Below, in pieces: positions 1-5,829 of a stretch of 9,812 bases of DNA (positions are counted from its first letter, which is position 1; each line of letters starts with the position of its first letter). The notes beneath the pieces were generated by a model. The model did not search any database, was not told where the DNA came from, and saw only the letters and a list, made by a program, of their open reading frames with translations. The stretch comes from Candidatus Coatesiibacteriota bacterium (GTDB taxonomy: Bacteria; B130-G9). The position numbers and the translations under genes were made by a program. The stretch is taken from positions 1-9,812 of the forward strand of contig JAFGIT010000353.1 of the NCBI GenBank assembly GCA_016929465.1. Direction: 5' to 3'.

Positions 1-1946
1 TCGGCCTCACGATGGTGAGAAGCAGACTCATCGGACGGTTTGAGCCCATCAATGAGCGTTTTGGTTTCGTGATTCCACTTACTCCAGGCGCTGAAGATAT
101 TTTCGTCAACTCGAGATGCTGGGGCGGCGCAATCGACGGTGACATTGTCGAGGTTTCATTCACGAAGAAGCGGCGCGGGCGAACAAGTGGCCAGATCGTC
201 CGCATCGTCAAGCAGACCAGACGTGAGATAGCTGGCAAGGTTCTGAAGACAAGGCATGGGATGTTTCTCGAGCCTCTTTCCGCGAAGCTCTTCTTCGATG
301 TCGTCGTGGTAGGAAATGAAGCCGGGCGGATGGATGACGGCTTGGTTGTGAATACGAAGATCGAGCGAATCGATGCCAGGGCCGGCCAGGTACACGTCAC
401 GATTACGGAGGTATGGGGCAAGCCGGATGATCCGGAGGTCCTTTGCAGGATAATCATAGCCAAATACGACATCCCGACGAATTTTTCGGAAGAAGCACTC
501 AGGCAAGCCAAGTTGACCCCGAAGACAGTCGAGGAATCGGAGATTGAGAAGAGAACAGACCACCGTGGCCTGGTGACGTTCACTATCGACGGCGAGCAGG
601 CGAAGGACTTCGACGACGCGGTCAGCATTAGGCGTCTTGATGAATCGTATCGGCTCTGGGTTCATATCGCGGATGTCGGCCATTATGTAGAGGAGGGGTC
701 TGCTCTCGATGAGGACGCCCTCGATAGAGCGAATAGCGTCTATTTTCCGGGCAGCGTAATACCGATGCTGCCATTTGAACTCTCGAACGAGATATGCAGT
801 CTAAAGCCGAATGAGGACAGGCTGACAATGACCGTCCAAATGGACTTCGACAAGACAGGGCAGATCATCAAGTCGAAGGTCTATGAGAGTGTGATAAGGA
901 GCAATGCCAGACTGACCTACACAGAGGTCGGTGTGATTCTCGAGCAAAAGAGAGACGACTTGCGCGAAGGGGATACTGTCCCGGGTTTTACGGAAGACCT
1001 TCTTCTAATGGGAGAGCTTGCCGGTCTGATAACCCAGCAGAGGATGAGTCGGGGCAGCTTGGACTTCGACCTTCCCGATCCGGTGATCATTCTGGACCTT
1101 CAGGGCGATCCCGAAGATGTGGTCCGGGAGGAGCGTAACCTCGCTCATCGGCTTATCGAGGAGTTCATGATCGCGGCCAATGAATCGGTCGCCTGTTTCC
1201 TGACCACGTCCGGTTCGAAGTGCCCATATCGAATCCATGAGCCTCCCGACGAGGAGGGTCTGATTGGCTTGTCCAGAGTTCTCAAGGCGATTGGATTCAG
1301 TACATCTTTTTCTGGCGGCGACATCTCCGAGAAATTCCAGAAGCTCGTCGAGAAGGTTCGAGGCAAGCGGATTGAGCGGCTGATCTCGTACTTGATCCTA
1401 CGGGCACTCAAGATCGCCAAGTACTCGCCCGAGAATATCGGTCATTTCGGTCTTGCCTCGGAGTGCTATGCACACTTCACTTCACCCATAAGACGTTATC
1501 CTGATCTGATGGTTCACAGGTACGTGAAGCAGCAAATCAAGGGCAAGTCGAAATTCAATGTTGGGATGGGCGCTGAGGCCCTCAAAGAGGCTTCATACCA
1601 TTGCTCCGTTCGCGAACGGGCGGCGATGTCAGCGGAGAGGGAGATCGTCAAGATGCGTCAGGCGCAGTTCATGGCAGACAAAGTGGGTGAGAAGTTCTCG
1701 GGCATAGTCTCTGGTATGAACGCGAGGGGCTTTTATGTTGAGCTCGACCGGTATTTTGTGGAGGGATTCGTGTCGGTCATTTCGCTGACTGATGATAGCT
1801 ACTCGTTCAATGAGGAGAAGCAGCGCATCGTTGGCCTCAAGAACGGGAGACAATTCAGGATGGGGGACCCTGTGGAGATTGCTGTACGGTCCGTGCAGAT
1901 TCCACTTGGTAGGATTGATCTTAAGTTGATTGCTTCAAAGGCTTAA
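1..1946 (+). CDS. rnr: RNase R / RNase II family 3'-5' exoribonuclease (VacB-like), N-terminus outside window
   Basis: Degrades structured RNA processively from the 3' end in the cytoplasm, with roles in mRNA, rRNA and tmRNA quality control (family knowledge). Counting residues from the ATG at 12, I see a cold-shock domain at about 5-65 (RFGFV, DIFVN), a second one at about 70-140, the RNB catalytic domain at about 170-540 and an S1 RNA-binding domain at about 557-640 (GIVSGMNARGFYVEL). The metal-binding cluster D193, D199, D201, D202 in DGEQAKDFDDAV has exactly the spacing of the RNase II cluster. SPIRRY carries the conserved catalytic-site Arg (R494). The frame is open to the window edge with no ribosome site before ATG 12. 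RNase R proteins usually have a helix-turn-helix segment before the first cold-shock domain, so the true start is probably upstream and the gene is partial here. Stop TAA lies 14 bases before the next gene, suggesting co-transcription. Confidence 0.93.
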   Translation, partial: GLTMVRSRLIGRFEPINERFGFVIPLTPGAEDIFVNSRCWGGAIDGDIVEVSFTKKRRGRTSGQIVRIVKQTRREIAGKVLKTRHGMFLEPLSAKLFFDVVVVGNEAGRMDDGLVVNTKIERIDARAGQVHVTITEVWGKPDDPEVLCRIIIAKYDIPTNFSEEALRQAKLTPKTVEESEIEKRTDHRGLVTFTIDGEQAKDFDDAVSIRRLDESYRLWVHIADVGHYVEEGSALDEDALDRANSVYFPGSVIPMLPFELSNEICSLKPNEDRLTMTVQMDFDKTGQIIKSKVYESVIRSNARLTYTEVGVILEQKRDDLREGDTVPGFTEDLLLMGELAGLITQQRMSRGSLDFDLPDPVIILDLQGDPEDVVREERNLAHRLIEEFMIAANESVACFLTTSGSKCPYRIHEPPDEEGLIGLSRVLKAIGFSTSFSGGDISEKFQKLVEKVRGKRIERLISYLILRALKIAKYSPENIGHFGLASECYAHFTSPIRRYPDLMVHRYVKQQIKGKSKFNVGMGAEALKEASYHCSVRERAAMSAEREIVKMRQAQFMADKVGEKFSGIVSGMNARGFYVELDRYFVEGFVSVISLTDDSYSFNEEKQRIVGLKNGRQFRMGDPVEIAVRSVQIPLGRIDLKLIASKA

Positions 1947-1960
1947 GATATATAGCGCTT

Positions 1961-3241
1961 ATGTCTTCTGTAACAAAGATCATCATAATTTTCGTCGCGG
2001 TTGTATTCAGCCTGAAGGTGAAGTCACCGCTCGGTGTTTCTCTTTTTGTGGGCTCTATTGCCCTTGGCCTTTGGCTCGGAATGCCACTCGATGCGCTCGG
2101 TTTCAGCCTAGTCGCGGGGGTATTCGATCCACCTAACCTGGTGCTCCTTCTGATTATCGCCGAAATCATTCTCTTGTCGGCGGTGATGCAGGAGACTAAG
2201 CAGCTTCGCAAGATGGTCGCGGCGGTTCGCGAGGTCATTCGGAATCCCAGGTTTGCGGTGCCGACAATGACGGCGATCATAGGGTTGTTGCCGATGCCGG
2301 GGGGCGCGAGGTTCTCTGCTCCATTAGTTGATGAAGCTTCGCAGGACCTGGATACAGACAATGTGCATAGGGCTACAATCAACTATTGGTTTCGGCATAT
2401 ATGGGAGTACTGGTGGCCCTTCTACCCGTCCGTGATATTGATATGCGCGATTACCGGTTTCAGCATCGGCAAGATAGTTGTGGTGTTTTTCCCCGCTTCG
2501 ATAGTGATGGTCACGGTCGGTTACTTCTTTTATTTGCGGCGCTTCCCGAAGTTCAAGGCGTCCGACGTTGGGAAGCCGAAGGGCTCTCTGCTTCGCCTCC
2601 TGAGCGTAAGTCGAGCCATTATAGCGGTGATTGTGCTCAATTTCGCCTTGGTTCAGCTTCGGGCTGGACTTGAGTCCCTTGGCGTCCCTCTGCAGGGGCT
2701 TCCGACACGTTTCCCCCTTGTGCTGGCACTCATTGTGGGGATCATGATGGCCTGGCGGGGGACGGGGCTGACATCTCGAGCGGTGGCTAAGATGGTCTTC
2801 AACATGCGGGTTGCGATGAACATGTTGACAGTTGGCTCGATACTGATTTTCAGCCGAGTTCTGGAGGACGCAGGAGCAATCAAGGATATGACCGAGACGC
2901 TAAAGAGCCATGACGCGCCACTGCTTCTCTTGGCGATTGCCGTGCCCTTCCTGGTGAGTTTCGTTACTGGCATAGTCGTGGCGTATGTCGGTATTGCGTT
3001 ACCGATCCTGTATCCGGTCTTCGTCGCCTCCCTGCCAGCATCGGAGATCCCAGCGTACTTGTTCATGTTCTCGGTCTCGGGCTTTATAGCGGTTATGCTG
3101 ACGCCGGTGCACCTCTGCCTAATTCTCTCCAATGAGTATTTCGAGGTTAGATTCACGCAGGTTGCACGCTACCTCATAGCGCCTTGCGCCTTGTCGATGG
3201 TAATTTACCTCGGCATCTTCTTCGTCTACCGAATGCTCTGA
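1961..3241 (+). CDS. DUF401-family integral membrane protein (putative transporter)
   Basis: A 426-residue polytopic inner-membrane protein with about ten hydrophobic segments spread over its length. Two stretches match what I know of DUF401 proteins: LLPMPGG followed by ARFSAPLVDEAS (from residue 108) and NYWFRHIWEYWWPFYP (from residue 141). The Pro/Gly-rich loop between helices is typical of ion-transporter-superfamily proteins, in which I recall DUF401 being placed. No substrate has been assigned, so 'transporter' is an inference. The ATG at 1961 lies 14 bases after the RNase R stop with only a weak ribosome site, which suits translational coupling. The C-terminal half has clear helices around VPFLVSFVTGIVVAYVGIALPIL and ends in a short hydrophobic segment. 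Length is normal for the family and I see no frameshift. Confidence 0.82.
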   Translation: MSSVTKIIIIFVAVVFSLKVKSPLGVSLFVGSIALGLWLGMPLDALGFSLVAGVFDPPNLVLLLIIAEIILLSAVMQETKQLRKMVAAVREVIRNPRFAVPTMTAIIGLLPMPGGARFSAPLVDEASQDLDTDNVHRATINYWFRHIWEYWWPFYPSVILICAITGFSIGKIVVVFFPASIVMVTVGYFFYLRRFPKFKASDVGKPKGSLLRLLSVSRAIIAVIVLNFALVQLRAGLESLGVPLQGLPTRFPLVLALIVGIMMAWRGTGLTSRAVAKMVFNMRVAMNMLTVGSILIFSRVLEDAGAIKDMTETLKSHDAPLLLLAIAVPFLVSFVTGIVVAYVGIALPILYPVFVASLPASEIPAYLFMFSVSGFIAVMLTPVHLCLILSNEYFEVRFTQVARYLIAPCALSMVIYLGIFFVYRML

Positions 3242-3279
3242 TCGACAATCCCGAATTGCCCAGATCCGCTATCGCGAAA

Positions 3280-3308
3280 TTGACTTCTTTATGCTCCAGG
3301 GTTAGTTT
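3280..3308 (+). promoter_or_regulatory. Possible weak sigma70-type promoter for lspA
   Basis: TTGACT at 3280-3285 and TAGTTT at 3303-3308 are separated by 17 bases. The -35 is good (5 of 6) and the -10 poor (3 of 6). It lies in the 100-base gap between the DUF401 gene and lspA, which has no visible terminator hairpin. Read-through from the upstream genes is an equally good explanation. Confidence 0.25.
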
Positions 3309-3341
3309 CTCCAACATCGGAATCCACATTTGGAGGGTCTC

Positions 3342-3956
3342 TTGTCTTTAGAGTTGCGGTCTCAGGTTTGTTCACTGAGATCATTTTTCAGATTTTGTCT
3401 GTCTTCCTGGCTGTTCCCGGTCGCCTTGTTGGTCGTGCTTTTGTCTGACCAGGCGACGAAGCTCTGGATTCGCAGCAGCCTCGTTTTCGGAGAACAGCGG
3501 CCGATAATAGACGGATTTCTGAATATGATTCATACGATGAATCGTGGGATCGCGTTTGGCTTCCTCTCCGGCAACGACCACCCGCACAAGACGGTGATGC
3601 TGTCGATTGGCGCGTTGATTGCTGTTGTTGCCTTTTCCTGGTTCGCGGCCTATTACGGTGGCAAGCGACGGTCAGTCGCCTTTGCGGTGGCGCTGCTCAT
3701 CGGAGGGACGCTCGGGAACTTGATTGATCGAATGTCCTACGGCGGGGTAATCGACTTCATAGACGTTCATTACAAGAACACATATCACTGGCCTGCCTTC
3801 AATATAGCTGACGCGGCGGTTTCATTCGCAACCTTGCTGATCCTGGTCCGCATCGCCAAGCATGGTTTCAAGGAGAACGCTTCACTCACTAAGGAATCCT
3901 GCTCTTCAGACCAGGTCCTTCAGCCATCTTCTGAGCGCGAACTTACCGAGGGATAG
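3342..3956 (+). CDS. lspA: Lipoprotein signal peptidase (signal peptidase II)
   Basis: Membrane aspartyl protease that cleaves the signal peptide of diacylglyceryl-modified prolipoproteins before the lipobox Cys. I start it at TTG 3342 because GGAGGG at 3332-3337 sits five to six bases upstream. The in-frame TTG at 3330 is longer but overlaps that site. From 3342 the product has 204 residues. Family marks in order: SDQATKLWI (residues 35-43), the NRGIAFGF block (usually N-x-G-x-A-F), GNLIDR with catalytic D129, and FNIADAAV with catalytic D157. Four hydrophobic helices match the family. It is longer than the usual 150-170 residues, with an extra ~20 residues before helix 1 and a polar tail of ~30 residues after the last helix. 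The tail coding region overlaps the end of the convergent HPP gene by 51 bases. Confidence 0.93.
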   Translation: MSLELRSQVCSLRSFFRFCLSSWLFPVALLVVLLSDQATKLWIRSSLVFGEQRPIIDGFLNMIHTMNRGIAFGFLSGNDHPHKTVMLSIGALIAVVAFSWFAAYYGGKRRSVAFAVALLIGGTLGNLIDRMSYGGVIDFIDVHYKNTYHWPAFNIADAAVSFATLLILVRIAKHGFKENASLTKESCSSDQVLQPSSERELTEG

Positions 3957-4451
3957 CAGTGTAGCGCCGAGCACGACACTGAAAGCCATCTCATAGGAGA
4001 ACGGCGCGATGGATGAGCCGACAGCGGTGCCAGCGGCTGGCGGGTGCTCTGTATCAGTCGCGACCATGACGAACAAAGAGGCTCCCACCGCCAGGCTGCA
4101 CGCCAGAATGCTCTCGATGTCGGGATCGATCTTGATTGCCTGGAATACCCATCCATGCATGATCAACCTTATCAGCGATCCGGTCAGAAGGCACAGGACG
4201 TGGCCGCCGACAATATAGCGAGGATTTGAGCGAATCTTGTGGGGCATCGCGAACACGACGAATGCCGAGGAACCCAGGGCCGCCACGATCACCAGATGTC
4301 CCAGCTTCAGCAGAAGGAGCAGCAACACAGCGACGCACGCGGTCGCGATGGCAGTCTGTGCTATGTAATGCCCCCACATGCCCTTCTTCAATTTTGGATC
4401 GAAGGCATGCCAATTGTGTGGCTTCTGTCTTTGCTCAGAATTATCTGACAT
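3906..4451 (-). CDS. HPP-family four-helix membrane protein
   Basis: A 181-residue inner-membrane protein with a polar N-terminus of about 28 residues followed by four hydrophobic segments. The HPP family (PF04982) is named for the His-Pro-Pro in EHPPAAGTA, here at residues 136-138. A second family block is LGSSAFVVFAMP plus PRYIVGGH (residues 59-84). Plant members have been linked to nitrite transport across plastid membranes, while bacterial substrates are mostly unknown, so no substrate is claimed. I start at ATG 4451 because GGAGG (plus-strand 4458-4462) lies six bases upstream. An in-frame TTG at 4475 would add eight residues but lies beyond that site. It follows the radical SAM gene after 47 bases and is probably co-transcribed with it. 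Its last 51 bases are antisense to the end of lspA. Confidence 0.88.
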   Translation of the reverse strand: MSDNSEQRQKPHNWHAFDPKLKKGMWGHYIAQTAIATACVAVLLLLLLKLGHLVIVAALGSSAFVVFAMPHKIRSNPRYIVGGHVLCLLTGSLIRLIMHGWVFQAIKIDPDIESILACSLAVGASLFVMVATDTEHPPAAGTAVGSSIAPFSYEMAFSVVLGATLLSLGKFALRRWLKDLV

Positions 4452-4498
4452 AAATCGCCTCCGTAGGTTAATCAAAGCGTCGACGCGGTGGGCGCTTC

Positions 4499-5449
4499 CT
4501 ATTCGAGCTCCCGTATCTTCTGTCCCCTGCCGCCCACATAGAAGATTTTACCCTTATGCATATAGGTCGCAATCTTATCTTTCGCTGATAATTCCCTGAT
4601 CTCGCCCAGTAATATAGGCCGCTTTCCACCTACGGCGCTTTCGATATCCTCGATCGTGCAGGGCCTTCTTGAAACTAGTGCGAGAATGTCGGAGGCGATG
4701 TCTCTGCCGGTATCCTCGGAGAATGTTCTCTTGGGGCCTCCTATAACCATCGCATTCGGCCCGATTCTGGAAGCGAGCATTTTCAAAACCTCGAATGAGA
4801 CTGGTTTAGCCCATTCTTCCGACCCGGGTCTTTCCACTGTGCCCACCTGAACGAGTAATGGATTGATTCGGTTTACCGCCTCGGTCAGGGCGATCAAGTC
4901 GTCCTCCGAGTCATTCAAGTCCTCGACTATCAGTATTTCGAGCCAAACATCTCCATCGAACGCCCGGACGAAATCCCTCTGCGCCTCGATTATTTCGGCA
5001 ACCAGGATACCTTTTGCTGGGAGATTGACCTTCTCAAACGATGCCTGCCTGGCAGAGTCGAGGGAGGGCACAACCAGGTCCGCGTTGAGTAATTCCTGAA
5101 ATACTCCCTTGTCTGTTATTAGAGAGCCATTTGTCAGGACCGCGACCTTAACATCTGTGAGTCTTTTTATCTCACGTATGGTCTCCCCGAGTTCCAAATT
5201 CAATGTTGGCTCTCCACTTCCGCCGAGAGTGATGTAGTCGATCTGTCGTCCTGTCTTCAGGGCCGAGCTGATTTCATCGAGCACATCAGCAATAGAATCG
5301 AAATATCTGCGCCGCGTTTTCTCGTGGACAGTTGTATGACCACATTCGCAATAGACGCAGTCGAAAGAACAGGTCTTGTATGGAACCATATCCACGCCGA
5401 GAGACATCCCCAGCCTTCTCGACGGGACCGGCCCGAAAATATATCGCAT
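4499..5449 (-). CDS. Radical SAM protein, COG0731 (TYW1-like) group, with C-terminal winged-helix-like domain
   Basis: A cytoplasmic [4Fe-4S] enzyme predicted to cleave S-adenosylmethionine reductively; the reaction of the bacterial group is, to my knowledge, not established. From ATG 5449 the protein has 316 residues. It opens with YIFGPVPSRRLGMSLGVD, the hallmark start of this group, then the cluster motif C27-x3-C31-x2-C34 with an additional C36. TLGGSGEPTLN (residues 74-84) is the GGE-like SAM-binding strand. The last ~80 residues (DIASDILALVSRRPCTIEDIESAV onwards) look like a winged helix followed by a beta-hairpin, suggesting a nucleic-acid or partner-binding domain. ATG 5449 is chosen because GGAGG (plus-strand 5455-5459) lies five bases upstream; the frame extends to 5479 without a better start. 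It is the first gene of the likely two-gene operon with the HPP protein and is divergent from the large protease. Confidence 0.87.
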   Translation of the reverse strand: MRYIFGPVPSRRLGMSLGVDMVPYKTCSFDCVYCECGHTTVHEKTRRRYFDSIADVLDEISSALKTGRQIDYITLGGSGEPTLNLELGETIREIKRLTDVKVAVLTNGSLITDKGVFQELLNADLVVPSLDSARQASFEKVNLPAKGILVAEIIEAQRDFVRAFDGDVWLEILIVEDLNDSEDDLIALTEAVNRINPLLVQVGTVERPGSEEWAKPVSFEVLKMLASRIGPNAMVIGGPKRTFSEDTGRDIASDILALVSRRPCTIEDIESAVGGKRPILLGEIRELSAKDKIATYMHKGKIFYVGGRGQKIRELE

Positions 5450-5488
5450 ATCAACCTCCAAAGAAAAAAGCCAGCTCAAAGCAATGGG

Positions 5489-5517
5489 AGCATATCAGAG
5501 CTTCTGATTATTGTAAG
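5489..5517 (-). promoter_or_regulatory. Predicted sigma70-type promoter of the radical SAM-HPP operon
   Basis: Read on the minus strand: CTTACA (-35, plus coordinates 5512-5517), a 17-base spacer, then TATGCT (-10, 5489-5494). Both hexamers match consensus at four of six positions. The start of transcription would be near 5482, giving a short leader of about 30 bases that ends in GGAGG and ATG 5449. An interrupted palindrome fills the spacer, and the 9-base shared site overlaps the -10. Confidence 0.5.
5494..5508. promoter_or_regulatory. Palindrome ATCAGA-GCT-TCTGAT, possible operator
   Basis: Two perfect 6-base inverted arms around a 3-base centre. It lies almost exactly inside the 17-base spacer of the predicted minus-strand promoter, where a bound dimeric regulator would block or re-align RNA polymerase. 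No regulator gene is seen nearby. Confidence 0.35.
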
Positions 5518-5553
5518 CCCTTGGGGTCTCGTTCTTTCCCAGAAAAAATGAGC

Positions 5554-5582
5554 TTGACGCTGATGCTCCCAATTGATATTTT
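5554..5582 (+). promoter_or_regulatory. Predicted sigma70-type promoter of the secreted protease gene
   Basis: TTGACG (-35, 5554-5559, five of six) and TATTTT (-10, 5577-5582, four of six) with the optimal 17-base spacer. Transcription would start near 5589, leaving a leader of roughly 160 bases before ATG 5752. This is the best promoter match in the window. Confidence 0.55.
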
Positions 5583-5630
5583 CATAGTCGCCCGCCTGGC
5601 AAGTTCGGTGGGGAAGCTGATTGCGATACT

Positions 5631-5704
5631 GCGGGTTTTGGCCCGCTTTATGGCCCAATTTGGGCCGATTGGCAGAGCATCGGCAGTCCCACTATCTGAG
5701 ATAG
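5631..5704 (+). promoter_or_regulatory. Stem-loop-rich 5' leader of the protease mRNA
   Basis: Four inverted repeats follow each other: GCGGG/CCCGC (5631-5635 and 5642-5646, followed by TTTA), GGCCCAA-T-TTGGGCC (5652-5666), GCCGAT/ATCGGC (5664-5669 and 5679-5684) and CTATC/GATAG (5692-5696 and 5700-5704). The second and third overlap by three bases, so they would be mutually exclusive in RNA. I do not recognise a known riboswitch class. The first hairpin with its short T run is too weak to call a terminator. Confidence 0.35.
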
Positions 5705-5751
5705 ATCCACTCAGGGCAGCCGCCTGAATAAATCTTGCTGGGAGATGTGCC

Positions 5752-5829
5752 ATGAAATTCGGCTTCGTATTACTACTGGCTTCATTGTTGGGCGTTTTTC
5801 TTTTTGGGATGACCGGACTTTATGCTGCT
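5752..5829 (+). other. Signal peptide of the protease
   Basis: One Lys at position 2, then an uninterrupted hydrophobic core (residues 5-19, LLLASLL and VFLFG), then GLYAAP. A type I cleavage near Ala25/Ala26 is the best guess. This indicates Sec-dependent export. Confidence 0.75.

Larger units (their letters stand above)
5485..5571. repeat. Inverted pair of a 9-base site, one in each divergent promoter
   Basis: TGGGAGCAT at 5485-5493 and its exact complement ATGCTCCCA at 5563-5571. Similarity extends to CAA(T)TGGGAGCAT when one base is allowed as a gap. Read in the direction of each promoter, the same ATGCTCCCA overlaps the -10 on the minus side and lies in the spacer on the plus side. The arms are 69 bases apart. 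Confidence 0.45.
5450..5751. other. Divergent intergenic control region (302 bases)
   Basis: No gene is supported here; short open frames crossing it look like chance. It holds the two back-to-back promoters, the paired 9-base site, a palindrome and a stem-loop-rich leader, each listed separately. The ribosome sites are GGAGG at plus-strand 5455-5459 (minus strand) for the radical SAM gene and GGAG at 5741-5744 for the protease. Confidence 0.8.

Noticed and set aside
156-683. 175-codon minus-strand open frame opposite RNase R
   Set aside because: It is a shadow of the conserved RNase R cold-shock and RNB coding sequence, with no upstream ribosome site.
1921-2382. 153-codon minus-strand frame opposite the DUF401 gene start
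   Set aside because: The low-complexity Ser/Thr/Arg composition is typical of the antisense of a membrane-protein gene.
3242-3341. Small RNA or small gene in the gap before lspA
   Set aside because: There is no hairpin, no convincing open frame and only a weak promoter match.
5631-5650. Rho-independent terminator in the protease leader
   Set aside because: The stem is only five base pairs and the T run three bases, too weak to call.
5332-5727. 131-codon plus-strand open frame across the divergent region
   Set aside because: It overlaps the start of the radical SAM gene antisense, has no ribosome site, and its product looks like no protein family.
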